A DNA stretch of 64,000 nt from Candidatus Mcinerneyibacterium aminivorans. Its GTDB lineage: Bacteria > Macinerneyibacteriota > Macinerneyibacteria > Macinerneyibacteriales > Macinerneyibacteriaceae. Below are positions 46,324 to 55,687 of this stretch, in pieces. The translations under genes were made by a program, and so were the position numbers. Position 1 is the first letter of the stretch. Every line of letters begins with the position of its first letter. The notes beneath the pieces are model-generated. The model saw nothing but the letters and a program-made list of their open reading frames with translations, was not told the origin of the DNA and did not search any database. Location: contig VSIX01000058.1 in NCBI GenBank assembly GCA_008086245.1, forward strand, positions 27,517-91,516, in the 5' to 3' direction.

Positions 46324-46804
46324 TGAATATTAACCTTATTTTATATCGATTGTACTCTATATCCCATTTTTTGGGAACTCCTTTTACCTTAACCTTTGAC
46401 ATTTTCAGTGATTGATTAAAACCTTTAACACTGGCTTCAAAGTTTTTGCTTTCAAATCTATCAAAAAATCTTTCTAATAATTTCCTGTATTCAGGATTAA
46501 TTTTTACAAAATCATCCTTTGCCGAAATTTCAAATTTCTTTTGGGCAAATTTTTTGTATTTAATATACCCCAAATCATTCCCAAACTTTGTATAAAAATA
46601 TACATCAATCTGATTCTCATACTCTTTCAAGGTGAAATAAGATTTGTAATTATTACCTGGTGCTTTAAAATAAACTCTTCCCTTATAGGTTTCGAGAGAC
46701 CCTCTTCTTTTTATGTTCTTTTTTGTACAGGAAAAAATTAAAATGCTAATTATTACTATCAATAATATTTTTAATACGTTTGATCTCGGCTTCGATATCA
46801 ACAT
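46316..46804 (-). CDS. LolB-like outer-membrane lipoprotein (candidate)
   Basis: This 162-residue lipoprotein (lipobox LIFSC) has a mature part with YKGRVYFKAPGNNYKSYF, DVYFYTKFGNDLGYIKY and the ending PKKWDIEYNRYKIRLIF. That spacing resembles LolB (GRxA...FxWxQ...LxxPLG...W.V.Y), which inserts lipoproteins in the outer membrane. In Pseudomonas and relatives lolB lies between a TPR protein gene and ispE, exactly this arrangement. Sequence similarity alone is weak, so the identification rests mainly on synteny. ATG 46804 has GGAGGGG ahead; it overlaps the TPR gene. Confidence 0.5.
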   Translation of the reverse strand: MLISKPRSNVLKILLIVIISILIFSCTKKNIKRRGSLETYKGRVYFKAPGNNYKSYFTLKEYENQIDVYFYTKFGNDLGYIKYKKFAQKKFEISAKDDFVKINPEYRKLLERFFDRFESKNFEASVKGFNQSLKMSKVKVKGVPKKWDIEYNRYKIRLIFNE

Positions 46805-48443
46805 AATCAACCCCTCCTTTGTTATTCTTTTTTGCCCTTTCAAGATACATTAAAGCATTGTTTAATCTATTATAGTACTCTTCTATCCTGGCCTTATGAT
46901 ATAACACCTCGGGATCATCGGGAATTTTATTCAGTGAAAAATTAATATATTTTACAGCTTTTTCCATGTTTCCCAATTTAAAATAAGCCCACCCCAGAGA
47001 ATCATTTATAGCGGCATTCTGGGGAGATTCTTCATACGCTTTTTTCAAATACCCCAGGGCTTTATCATAGTTTTTATCCATTAAAAGCAGAGAATAGCCA
47101 TAATAATTCAGTAAATTTGCATTATTTGGTTCCAGCTTTACAGCCTTTTCAAAATAATACTTCATTTTTTCATAATCATTAACATTAGACTTTATCTGCA
47201 TTTTCAAAAAATAATAATCAAATAAATTTTTTTGATCAATTATTTCATTGGGAATCTTTTTTATTAATTCATCTGCCTTTTTATATTCTTTTAATTCCAA
47301 AGTCCCATAAAAAAATGAAAAAAGATATTTGTTTTTAATTTTTTTCCAATCCATAAGTTCAAAAAAATCACTTACGTTTTCATTGTTACTTTTCATTAAT
47401 TGATATAATATCCTAACCCCGATCGATTCATCTTTTATTCTTTCACGCTTTTTTAAATAAAGCTGCTTTAATTTATTGTATTGATTATTTTTAATATAAT
47501 AATTAAAAACATACTGATAAACATCATCATTCTCATAGCCCTTTGCAATTAAATTTTGTAATATTTGTATAGATTTTTCATCGTCTTCCTTTTTTTTATT
47601 TTCTAAATAATAATAAGCAAGAAACATATTGACTTCATTTTTGGGGAGACCATTTTTTATCAAGTCCAGTTTTTTCTTCTCAAGATGATTTTTTTTATCA
47701 AATTTATAGTAAAGGGTAAAATACAGTTTTGCCTTAAAATTATATTCCATCTTAGAATAGTTTATTTTTAAAAATTTTATAATTTTATTAATTTCATTGG
47801 ATGCAATTAAATATCTTATCAGCTCATCGTTTGTAGTTGACTTTAAATCTTTATATTTCATTGTAATATCATAAATTTCTTTATATTTTTCAATTTTAAA
47901 TCCCGTAAATATCAGTCTTTTAAATATTTCAAGGTTATGTTTTTCTTCATAAATTTTATAGTAATATTTAAAAGCTTTTTTATATTCTTTATTTTTATAA
48001 TAATACTCGGCCAGCTTGAATTGAACATATATTGTTTGGCTTGAAAGCTCTTCAATTTTAATATATACATCCTCAGGAAAATCTCCTATAGCTTGAATTA
48101 TTTGTGCTTTTTTGTAATATAAATTTATATCTTCAGGAAATTTATTTATTAAATTATTTACAAGCCCCAAAGCCTTTTTATACTTTTGCATTTCAAAAGA
48201 TACTTCAATAAGGTCCTTTTTAAGCTGGTCACTTTCCGGATGTCTTTTTAATAATTTCTGCAAAATTTCCTGTCTTTTATGTATCCTTTCATTCTTTTCT
48301 TTTAATTTTAAATACTCTATATAGAGTTCTCCCTCCTGCTCACTAACTTTTGTACCAGAACTTTCCTTTCTAATGTTTTTGTTAAAGTGAGTACAGCCGC
48401 TAACTAATACTACTATAAATAATAAATATACAATCTTTTTCAT
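46746..48443 (-). CDS. TPR-repeat lipoprotein (PA4667-like position)
   Basis: This 565-residue lipoprotein (lipobox LVSGC, Cys 17) is almost wholly TPR or TPR-like helical hairpins, with the clearest copies at the C-terminal end (NNANLLNYYGYSLLLMDKNY, AAINDSLGWAYFKLGNMEKA). Length, lipidation and position before a LolB-like gene and ispE match the TPR protein upstream of lolB in Pseudomonas (PA4667). It is probably periplasmic and may link lipoprotein or outer-membrane assembly factors. The ribosome site is weak, and it starts 3 bp after the barrel gene's stop. Confidence 0.8.
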   Translation of the reverse strand: MKKIVYLLFIVVLVSGCTHFNKNIRKESSGTKVSEQEGELYIEYLKLKEKNERIHKRQEILQKLLKRHPESDQLKKDLIEVSFEMQKYKKALGLVNNLINKFPEDINLYYKKAQIIQAIGDFPEDVYIKIEELSSQTIYVQFKLAEYYYKNKEYKKAFKYYYKIYEEKHNLEIFKRLIFTGFKIEKYKEIYDITMKYKDLKSTTNDELIRYLIASNEINKIIKFLKINYSKMEYNFKAKLYFTLYYKFDKKNHLEKKKLDLIKNGLPKNEVNMFLAYYYLENKKKEDDEKSIQILQNLIAKGYENDDVYQYVFNYYIKNNQYNKLKQLYLKKRERIKDESIGVRILYQLMKSNNENVSDFFELMDWKKIKNKYLFSFFYGTLELKEYKKADELIKKIPNEIIDQKNLFDYYFLKMQIKSNVNDYEKMKYYFEKAVKLEPNNANLLNYYGYSLLLMDKNYDKALGYLKKAYEESPQNAAINDSLGWAYFKLGNMEKAVKYINFSLNKIPDDPEVLYHKARIEEYYNRLNNALMYLERAKKNNKGGVDYVDIEAEIKRIKNIIDSNN

Positions 48444-48446
48444 TGA

Positions 48447-51251
48447 TTAAAAATCACTTCCTATTCCAAAATGAAAATATGATCCTTTTTTTGTTTTTAA
48501 ATTAGTTCTCCATGCCCAATCAAATTTTAAATGCAAAAATGATCCAAGATACATTCTTATTCCATATCCCATACTTGCCTTTATTTCTTCCTTTAAAATG
48601 GGAGAATCATTTTCATATTTCAAAAATGATATTTTTTCACCTGCATCTCCTATAAAAGCCATATCATAAAATAATAATCCCCTAATATTTAAAAAATCCA
48701 GTTTGGGCAGAGCCAGTGCCAGATAATCAATAACCGGAAATCTTAATTCAGCATTATAAAGTAAAATTTTATGTCCCAGAAGCGATTGATAGGAATAACC
48801 CCTTACAGTATTGATTCCCCCAAGTTTGAAATTCTGGGCATCCCTATCCCAGTATTCTCCATAAACAAGTCTTTGCGCTACAGAAATCCTGCTTGATAAT
48901 TTTAAATAATATCTAAAATCGCCCAAAGCCATTCCATATTTCAAACTATCCTCATCCATTTCGAAAGAATTTTGATATGTTAATCTAAATCTATAACCGG
49001 ATAAAGGATGATAATATCCCCACCACCTGCTTGAATCTCTAATATAGGAAAGATAAAGATTATATTCATTAAAATCGACATCATTTCTTTCAATCCATTC
49101 AAGGTAATTTATTTTTTTTCTATTGTAGTTTAGAGATAGTTCAAGCCGATCTTTATAGGTAAGTGGATATGAAATACTGCCAAGTATTCCCATATTCTTT
49201 TCTGTGTATTCGGCAAAACCCTCTACCGCATTGATAAAATAATCAGTCCAGGAATAAACCGCTCCTCCTAAAGTATATCTTTTCTTTAAATAATTAAATG
49301 ACAGCTGAAAATCAATATCTTCAAAATCCTGAATTGCGGTTAAATCAAGATTGGCCATAAATCTGTAATCCCCAAGCATATCCATTCCCATTACAGTGGT
49401 ATAAGATTTGAAATAACCTCCACTGTTGTATTCTAAAGATCCGGCTATATAATCCGGAACAATTTTTACCTTGTAATCTTTTGAATTATTTTTAATTTCT
49501 TCTATTTCATTTTCATTTACACTAACTATCTCAAATTCTTCAGGGAAGGTATTATCAATTAATTCTGTAAATTGGCTGGTATCTATATCTTTTATAGCAA
49601 GTTTATAGTTACCCGAACGATACACATTAAAAACTAATTTGTCTTTATTAACATCGGGATATAGAGTAGAATTAAAAGATTCTGTAACCTGATATAATTT
49701 ATTATTATCCAAATTTAAGGCACATATATAGGCAGCATCCGAGAAAAATCTATCAAAATATAAAAATCCATTACTATATTTTAATGAGTTAATTGTATCA
49801 GTTTGATAAAGCATCTGCTTCATACCTGTTCTTATATTTAGTTTGTTAATTGAATCTCCTGTTTCATTTTTTTCAATAAAGAAAATATTTTCTCCCTCAA
49901 CTTCCAGATCCTTTTTATAATAAATATTACTGGTGTGTTTTTCCAAATTTTTTTCATTTTTATTATTATAATTGCTCACAGAATATATGTTTAAATAGAT
50001 ATCCTCTTTACCTATGAAATATATTTTATCATCTCTTACTGTTATTGACTCTATAGTGTCAATTTTATCAATTTCTATTTTATTAATTTTTCCTGTTAGT
50101 ATATTTTGTTTTATTATAACATCTTTATTAATTCTATTTGCAAGATAAAACAAATTTTCGCCACGTTCCCCCCATACAAGAGATGAAGAATTTATTTTTA
50201 ATCCCCGGTAGGCATCCAGCTTTAAACTTTTTGTAAGATTTTTTATTAACTCCCCTGTTTTGCTGTTTATCAGTAAAATATTTATTTCATCTTTATAATT
50301 TGCATAAAGTGCTACAACTTCTTTACCGGGGGACAATTTTGGAAATATAAACTGAACATTTTCTTCTTTTTTAAAATCCACTATTTTAAAAATTTTATAG
50401 GGATTTTCCTTTCCTAAAGCATCCTGCCAGTAAATCTTTTTTAAATGTTCCTGCCACATTTCATCTGCAACTTTTAATTTAATTCCAAAAATTTTTTCAA
50501 ACTCTTTTTTGTAATCAACACTGATCCTTGTTGATAAACGCTTGAACAATATAACAATTTTATCTTCCCCATACTCATCTGCCAGATATTCTACAAAGGA
50601 TTGCGCTAGCTTATATGCATAATATCCATAATTATAAAAGGATGAGTCATTCATAAGAGCAACAGAAGGAATAGTAGAAGTTAATATATTTTCCCTTAAT
50701 ATCAGCTCTCCTATAGGCTGCCAATCATTTGAAAAATATTCTGCCATACCTTCAATTAACCATAATGGCGGTTGGGATATTGACTTATAAAGTTCCCTAA
50801 GTGGCATATTTGAAGGATACATATACTGATAATGCAAAACATGTACTAATTCATGTTTTAATACTCTTTCAAAATCAAAAAAATCACCATCAAAAGGAAT
50901 AACGAGTCTTCTTTTTCTTAATTCTACAAATCCTCCTATACTTTCACCGATAAATCCATCAATAATATTGGTCTGTGAAAATTCCTTTTTATTTAGATAT
51001 AAAATTAGGGGGGTTTTATACTCAACTTTTATATTCAACCTTTTTTCATATTCTTTTAAAGTCTTTTCGGCGATTTTGGATATTCTTGCTACAATTTCAT
51101 ACGGCATTTCATAATAATAAATATCAAAATTTTTAGTGGAGTAGATATTCCACTTAAAATCCTGTTCTCTAATTTTATTTTTTCCGAATTGTGCAAAAAT
51201 TACCCCGGTAAATAAAGATAGTATTAAAAGAATAATCACTATTTTTTTCAT
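48447..51251 (-). CDS. peptidase-MA / TolB-like propeller / Omp85-type barrel protein
   Basis: This 934-residue exported protein (signal peptide ending IFA) joins three modules. Residues about 25-290 are a gluzincin peptidase-MA domain with H133-E-L-V-H137 and a downstream Glu in WLIEGMAEYF. Residues about 300-600 have TolB-like blades (FIFPKLSPGKEVVALYANYK, YQVTESFNSTLYPDV). The C-terminal ~300 residues resemble the BamA/TamA surface-antigen barrel: NLKLGGINTVRGYS-like text, YNAELRFPVIDYL, and a final Phe (FGIGSDF). It would sit in the outer membrane with a periplasmic protease. It overlaps the upstream lipoprotein gene by 4 bp. Substrate unknown. Confidence 0.85.
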   Translation of the reverse strand: MKKIVIILLILSLFTGVIFAQFGKNKIREQDFKWNIYSTKNFDIYYYEMPYEIVARISKIAEKTLKEYEKRLNIKVEYKTPLILYLNKKEFSQTNIIDGFIGESIGGFVELRKRRLVIPFDGDFFDFERVLKHELVHVLHYQYMYPSNMPLRELYKSISQPPLWLIEGMAEYFSNDWQPIGELILRENILTSTIPSVALMNDSSFYNYGYYAYKLAQSFVEYLADEYGEDKIVILFKRLSTRISVDYKKEFEKIFGIKLKVADEMWQEHLKKIYWQDALGKENPYKIFKIVDFKKEENVQFIFPKLSPGKEVVALYANYKDEINILLINSKTGELIKNLTKSLKLDAYRGLKINSSSLVWGERGENLFYLANRINKDVIIKQNILTGKINKIEIDKIDTIESITVRDDKIYFIGKEDIYLNIYSVSNYNNKNEKNLEKHTSNIYYKKDLEVEGENIFFIEKNETGDSINKLNIRTGMKQMLYQTDTINSLKYSNGFLYFDRFFSDAAYICALNLDNNKLYQVTESFNSTLYPDVNKDKLVFNVYRSGNYKLAIKDIDTSQFTELIDNTFPEEFEIVSVNENEIEEIKNNSKDYKVKIVPDYIAGSLEYNSGGYFKSYTTVMGMDMLGDYRFMANLDLTAIQDFEDIDFQLSFNYLKKRYTLGGAVYSWTDYFINAVEGFAEYTEKNMGILGSISYPLTYKDRLELSLNYNRKKINYLEWIERNDVDFNEYNLYLSYIRDSSRWWGYYHPLSGYRFRLTYQNSFEMDEDSLKYGMALGDFRYYLKLSSRISVAQRLVYGEYWDRDAQNFKLGGINTVRGYSYQSLLGHKILLYNAELRFPVIDYLALALPKLDFLNIRGLLFYDMAFIGDAGEKISFLKYENDSPILKEEIKASMGYGIRMYLGSFLHLKFDWAWRTNLKTKKGSYFHFGIGSDF

Positions 51252-51976
51252 CTTATGTAATTTCTCCTAACAGTTTTTTTATGCACCCTAAATTCTTTTT
51301 GATATATATCCGCCAGTTTCTGTATTATAACATTATATAATTGAAGTTTAGCCTGCTGAAGATTCCTGGAACGAAAATCTTCAAGGATCTGTTTTTCTTC
51401 AAAAACTTTTGAATATACCACCCCTGCAGTGTCAATATTATATATAAACAATTTAATACGGATACTAAGAGATAAATCATCCATGGCCCTGGCTCTCCAA
51501 CTTGAAGCTTTCTCAAGAAAAACCGGGTCTCCCTTTTTTTCGGCAGAATAATCCGGATTAATTTTTGTATCTTCTGAATAGGTGGAGTAAAATTCTTCCC
51601 CAACTATTAATTTAGCAGTCATCAGGTATTTTAATCCTGTTCTATGAAAAATTCCTGTATCAACAACTTCATTTTTTATTATGCTTTCAGTTACACTGTT
51701 TAATTTTGGCATAGAATAATGCATTTTATAATGAAGATCATCTTTTCTTAAGTTGTTCTTAAGATTCAAAAAAAATTTATATTCAATATCATCCATAAGA
51801 TCTATATTTTTACCTTCTATAACAAACGGAAGAAGCAATGTGGGTTTTTCAAGTCTCAAAACCGGCTGTTTGGTAACCTGTATTTCAATTCTTTTTGCTC
51901 TACTGATACAGCCAGTAATAACAAAAAATAACAAGAAAATTAAAATAGTACTACTTAACCTTTTTAAAATTTTCAT
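51248..51976 (-). CDS. lipoprotein of unknown function
   Basis: This 242-residue lipoprotein (lipobox VITGC, Cys 23) has a mature part beginning with a strand-rich TLLLPFVIEGKNIDLMDDI and a C-terminal helix pair (LEDFRSRNLQQAKLQLYNVI). It looks a little like proteins that assemble with outer-membrane parts, but I cannot name a family. It overlaps the genes on both sides (26 bp upstream, 4 bp downstream), so it is tightly linked with the protease-barrel protein and is probably its accessory. Confidence 0.7.
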   Translation of the reverse strand: MKILKRLSSTILIFLLFFVITGCISRAKRIEIQVTKQPVLRLEKPTLLLPFVIEGKNIDLMDDIEYKFFLNLKNNLRKDDLHYKMHYSMPKLNSVTESIIKNEVVDTGIFHRTGLKYLMTAKLIVGEEFYSTYSEDTKINPDYSAEKKGDPVFLEKASSWRARAMDDLSLSIRIKLFIYNIDTAGVVYSKVFEEKQILEDFRSRNLQQAKLQLYNVIIQKLADIYQKEFRVHKKTVRRNYIR

Positions 51977-52271
51977 AGTTTTCCTTTACATCCTGCTCTT
52001 TTTTGATTTTTAGTGCTTTTTCATAGTATATTTTAGCTTCTTCCTTTTTTTCAAGAGCTTCATAACAAATAGCAATATTGTTATAGAGCTTAATTCTATC
52101 TTCATCCGATATGTTTTTCTTTTCTTCTGCCTGTTTTAGATAAAAAAGGGCTTCATTATATAAATTTTGCTCAACCATCCTATAAGCATAATCATTGTAT
52201 TCTTTTATATTTACATCATGAGCACATGAAAAAACAAAAAGCAGAATAAAAAATAAAAATATTTTCTTCAT
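51951..52271 (-). CDS. small TPR lipoprotein
   Basis: This 106-residue lipoprotein (lipobox FVFSC, Cys 16) has two TPR units (NDYAYRMVEQNLYNEALFYL, LYNNIAICYEALEKKEEAKI). It is the first gene of the long 52271-40295 operon. There is no ribosome site, and the -10 TATAAT ends 6 nt before the ATG, so it looks leaderless. Confidence 0.8.
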   Translation of the reverse strand: MKKIFLFFILLFVFSCAHDVNIKEYNDYAYRMVEQNLYNEALFYLKQAEEKKNISDEDRIKLYNNIAICYEALEKKEEAKIYYEKALKIKKEQDVKENYENFKKVK

Positions 52272-52277
52272 GATTTT

Positions 52278-52305
52278 ATTATACCAGAAGAACCCAAATT
52301 ATCAA
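52278..52305 (-). promoter_or_regulatory. operon promoter giving a probable leaderless mRNA
   Basis: On the minus strand, TTGATA (52305-52300), 16-bp spacer ending TGG, and TATAAT (52283-52278). Counting 7 nt past the -10 puts the transcript start on the A of the ATG at 52271. Confidence 0.65.
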
Positions 52306-52791
52306 GAGATTCAACTTTGTTTGGTTTAATTGATGACTTTCAATTGAGACTTTTCAAAAAATAAAATCTTATTTAAATTTCTTCATTTATCGAATACCGA
52401 AATTTAGATGATTTTTAAAACCTATATAAGCTTTTCAGATTATCATGCATAATTTGAAATTGAAATTTTTTAAATCTAATACTTTAGAAAAATTTCAAGC
52501 TATAGAAGAAAATTCCTGCCAGCAAAACATAAATAAGAAAAATTCCTTTCATGATGAACTTAGTAGAAGTAATCCTCTATAAATCTTTTCAAGGTAATTC
52601 CAAACTGTTATGATAAAAATTTATTTTTCAAAACTGCTCTTAATCATAAATCTTTTATCCTGCTTGTAATAATTTTTATATCTTATTTATAAATTTAGAA
52701 ATAATTGAAGTTTCTGAGCAGCCCCAGCTATTATATTTAAAAAAATTTCTAAAATAAGGCAGAATTTTCAGAATTTAGATGCTTAGCCTTG
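52306..52791. other. gene-free AT-rich gap
   Basis: This stretch of about 490 bp between the lipoprotein operon promoter and the M16 terminator has stops in all frames and no codon bias I can see. It has no hairpin strong enough to list, no tRNA, and no match to the word-like repeats elsewhere. It may be a decayed gene or an upstream regulatory area. Confidence 0.5.
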
Positions 52792-52825
52792 AAAAAAAAT
52801 ACAGGAGAGAGAATCCCTCCTGTAT
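52792..52825 (-). terminator. terminator of the M16 protease operon
   Basis: On the minus strand, ATACAGGAG (52825-52817) pairs with CTCCTGTAT (52807-52799) around a 9-nt loop, followed by a run of U (A-run at 52792-52799 on plus). It lies about 20 bp past the stop at 52845. Confidence 0.85.
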
Positions 52826-52844
52826 AAATTAAACATGCAGAATA

Positions 52845-54293
52845 CTAATCATTAATAACTTTAATTTCAAGGTCATGTTTTTTTAAACTCGGTAATATAT
52901 CCTCTTTATTTCCCACGATAACAGTAAAAAATTTTGCTGGATAGGTGTGTTTTTCAAAAGCTTGCTGAGCTTTTTCCACAGTTATGTTGTTATAATCATT
53001 TATAAAATCATTAAGATAATTCGCTCCCCTATCCCTTATTTCTAAATTATAAAGAACACTGGAAAACACTTCATCCTTTGTTTTATAATATTTAGGAAAG
53101 ATACCGTTATAAAGATTTATGTTTTCAACTAACTCCTGTTTTTTAATCTTTTCTTTTCCATTTTTTATCTTATTCATTTCATTTTTTATATTACTAATTA
53201 CTTCGTATGTTTTGTCCGGTTCTACTCCTGTTGTAATAGTAAATTCTCCACCTTTTTTATAATAGTCCGTGTCCGAGTGTACAGCATATACATAACCATA
53301 TTCAGATCTCAAGTTTCGCATCAACCTGGATTGAAAACCACCTGATCCAAAAACCCTATTAGCCATCAAAAAATCAATTCGGTCTTTAAAGCTGTAATCA
53401 TAAAACTGGTATCCCATAATTATTTTTGCCTGAGTAGAATCAGATTTATGAACAAGTATAATATCGCCATCAACAGCCGGCTTCTTCAATTCAGGTTCCC
53501 TGTATTCAATTTCTTTTTTCTTCCATGAAGAAAATTTGGCTTCAACCAATTCCTTCATTTTATCCGCATCGAAGTCCCCATAAATACCCATAACAATAGA
53601 GTTAGGAGCAATTGTTCTATTATAATATTTTTTTAGTTTTTCAGGCTGAAAACTGGAAGTCGTATCGGTCAGCAAATCTGTGTTGTAGGAATAGGAATAC
53701 GGATGATCTTTATATAGATTCTTATAAAAATGTTCATTTCTTAGAGGTATTTCCTGTGTTTCATTTTGAGAAAGATATTTATATCTTTGCATAATTTTTC
53801 TTCTATGATATTTTCTATCAAATTTAGGATTTTGCAGTATTTCTGAAATCATAGAAATAAGATATTCAGAGTCACTTTTCAAACTATTTCCCCCGAATTT
53901 AAAGTAATCATTATTAACAGAAAAACCGAAGCTTACTCCATGCAAATTCTTGTATTCCTGCAGCTCCTGTTCATTAAAATTTTTGGTCCCTGTATTCATC
54001 ATATCAAACATAAACCCGGAAATTCCTGCAATATCTTTTGTTTCCTGAAGCCTACCTCCTTTAATATAACCCTCAACTTCAATTATTGGAAGCTCATCAT
54101 CTTCTACAAAATAAATTTTCATGCCGTTTTCAAGTTCAAATTTTGTATAATCCGGTATTTTAATATGGGGCACCTTATTCTTAGTTTTTGATAATTCTTT
54201 GTAAAGTTTCTGCGAAAATTCAACCTCCGCTTCAGCAAGCTGAAAAATTAGTAATATTGATAATAGAACAAATAAAAGCTTTTTTATATTCAT
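52845..54293 (-). CDS. M16-family peptidase, non-catalytic partner
   Basis: This 482-residue exported protein (signal peptide ending AEA) has the M16 fold: FELENGMKIYFVEDDELPII, and the C-terminal RNLRSEYGYVYAVHSDTDYY with the R/Y pair used by partner subunits. The zinc motif HxxEH is replaced by GFMFD in ISGFMFDMMNTGT, so it cannot bind zinc there. Such inactive copies pair with an active M16 subunit encoded next to them. GAGGTG precedes the ATG. Confidence 0.9.
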   Translation of the reverse strand: MNIKKLLFVLLSILLIFQLAEAEVEFSQKLYKELSKTKNKVPHIKIPDYTKFELENGMKIYFVEDDELPIIEVEGYIKGGRLQETKDIAGISGFMFDMMNTGTKNFNEQELQEYKNLHGVSFGFSVNNDYFKFGGNSLKSDSEYLISMISEILQNPKFDRKYHRRKIMQRYKYLSQNETQEIPLRNEHFYKNLYKDHPYSYSYNTDLLTDTTSSFQPEKLKKYYNRTIAPNSIVMGIYGDFDADKMKELVEAKFSSWKKKEIEYREPELKKPAVDGDIILVHKSDSTQAKIIMGYQFYDYSFKDRIDFLMANRVFGSGGFQSRLMRNLRSEYGYVYAVHSDTDYYKKGGEFTITTGVEPDKTYEVISNIKNEMNKIKNGKEKIKKQELVENINLYNGIFPKYYKTKDEVFSSVLYNLEIRDRGANYLNDFINDYNNITVEKAQQAFEKHTYPAKFFTVIVGNKEDILPSLKKHDLEIKVIND

Positions 54294-54307
54294 ATCTTTT
54301 CACCTCT

Positions 54308-55687
54308 TTATTTGTTATTCTTTTTTTCATTCTTTTTAGGAACTACATATCCAACTGTTCGATTATTTTTTGAAAAATATTTTTTCGCAATTCTCTGGAT
54401 ATCTTCACTGGTTAAATTCTTTATGATCTCCAGATTTCTTTTGTACAAATTAGGATTGTCAAATCTGATAACATTGCCTGCAATTACTCTTGTAAAATTT
54501 GTTTTATCCTTTTGCATAAATATCATTTCTTTCATAGTTGATTTTTTAATCCTTCTCAGTTCTTTATCCTTAACACCATTTTTAATTATTTTACTTATTT
54601 CTTTATCGATACCATCTTTAACTTTATCCATATTTTTTTCTGACATAGGTATAGCAAAAAGCATACAGTAACCCGGAATTCTTAAGTTTAAAGGCATACC
54701 GCCTGCCTGCATTATTAATCTTTTCTCTCTTTTCAATTTATCCTTTACTCTTGAGTTTGGATTATTAACCAGTATATCCATTAAAGCAGTTATAACTGGG
54801 AAATCAGGATGATTTCCTCCGGGTACTTTATAAAGCATCGCAAGAACGGGTAATCTTGTAACTTTTTCAATTTCTATGAATCTCTCTTCTTTTTGCTGAA
54901 GTTCCTTTTGTTTTCTTCTTGTTACTTTTTCCTCTTTATAATCTCCAAAATACTTTTTAACAAGTTTATGAACATTGTCGGGATCCACATCTCCGGCAAC
55001 AATAGCAACAGCATTGTTGGGAGCATAATATTCTTTATAATAATTCATAGCTTTTTCCCGTGTAAAATTATCGATATCCTCACCCCATCCAATGATCTGA
55101 TGGTGTAGTCCGGAATCTTTAAAAGCTTTTGCCTGTATTTCTTCTAAAGCCGATCTGAAAAAATTATTTTCAATTCGTCGTCTTCTTTCCTGTCTTACTA
55201 CACTTCTCTCATTTTGAAATGATTCTTTCGTGAAATTCAGGTTTCTCATCCTATCAGCTTCAAGTGCTATAGCAAGTTCAAGCTTTGCAGAAGGAACCTC
55301 TTCATAATACATGGTAAAATCATAGTATGTTCCAGCATTTGTTATTCCGCCAACCTTTTTTACCAGCTTATGGATCTGATCTTTTTCAAGTGTTTCGGTT
55401 CCCAGAAACATTGAATGTTCAAGCATATGGGAGATTCCTGTTATCCCCTCTGTTTCATCTATTGATCCCACCCTGTACCAAACAGAAAATTTTGCAAGTG
55501 GCACATCATGGTCCTCGATAACATATATCTGCATCCCGTTATCAAGCTGATATTTTTCATAATTAACCTCAGGTATTTCAAAATTTAAACTACCATTCTT
55601 CTCTGCAGCAAAAATTGAAAATGAAAATATAAAAACCAAACTGAAAGTTATAAAAACCTTTAAAATATTTTTTAGAATTTTTTTCAC
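54308..55687 (-). CDS. M16-family zinc peptidase, catalytic subunit
   Basis: This 459-residue exported protein (signal peptide ending IFA) has the inverted zinc motif HMLEH in GITGISHMLEHSMFLGTE and the third-ligand Glu in a helix ~75 residues later (LAIALEADRMRN). It precedes the inactive partner gene by 14 bp. It uses a GTG start with GAGGAGG. The pair likely forms a periplasmic clamshell protease like mitochondrial-processing-peptidase relatives. Substrates unknown. Confidence 0.93.
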   Translation of the reverse strand: MKKILKNILKVFITFSLVFIFSFSIFAAEKNGSLNFEIPEVNYEKYQLDNGMQIYVIEDHDVPLAKFSVWYRVGSIDETEGITGISHMLEHSMFLGTETLEKDQIHKLVKKVGGITNAGTYYDFTMYYEEVPSAKLELAIALEADRMRNLNFTKESFQNERSVVRQERRRRIENNFFRSALEEIQAKAFKDSGLHHQIIGWGEDIDNFTREKAMNYYKEYYAPNNAVAIVAGDVDPDNVHKLVKKYFGDYKEEKVTRRKQKELQQKEERFIEIEKVTRLPVLAMLYKVPGGNHPDFPVITALMDILVNNPNSRVKDKLKREKRLIMQAGGMPLNLRIPGYCMLFAIPMSEKNMDKVKDGIDKEISKIIKNGVKDKELRRIKKSTMKEMIFMQKDKTNFTRVIAGNVIRFDNPNLYKRNLEIIKNLTSEDIQRIAKKYFSKNNRTVGYVVPKKNEKKNNK

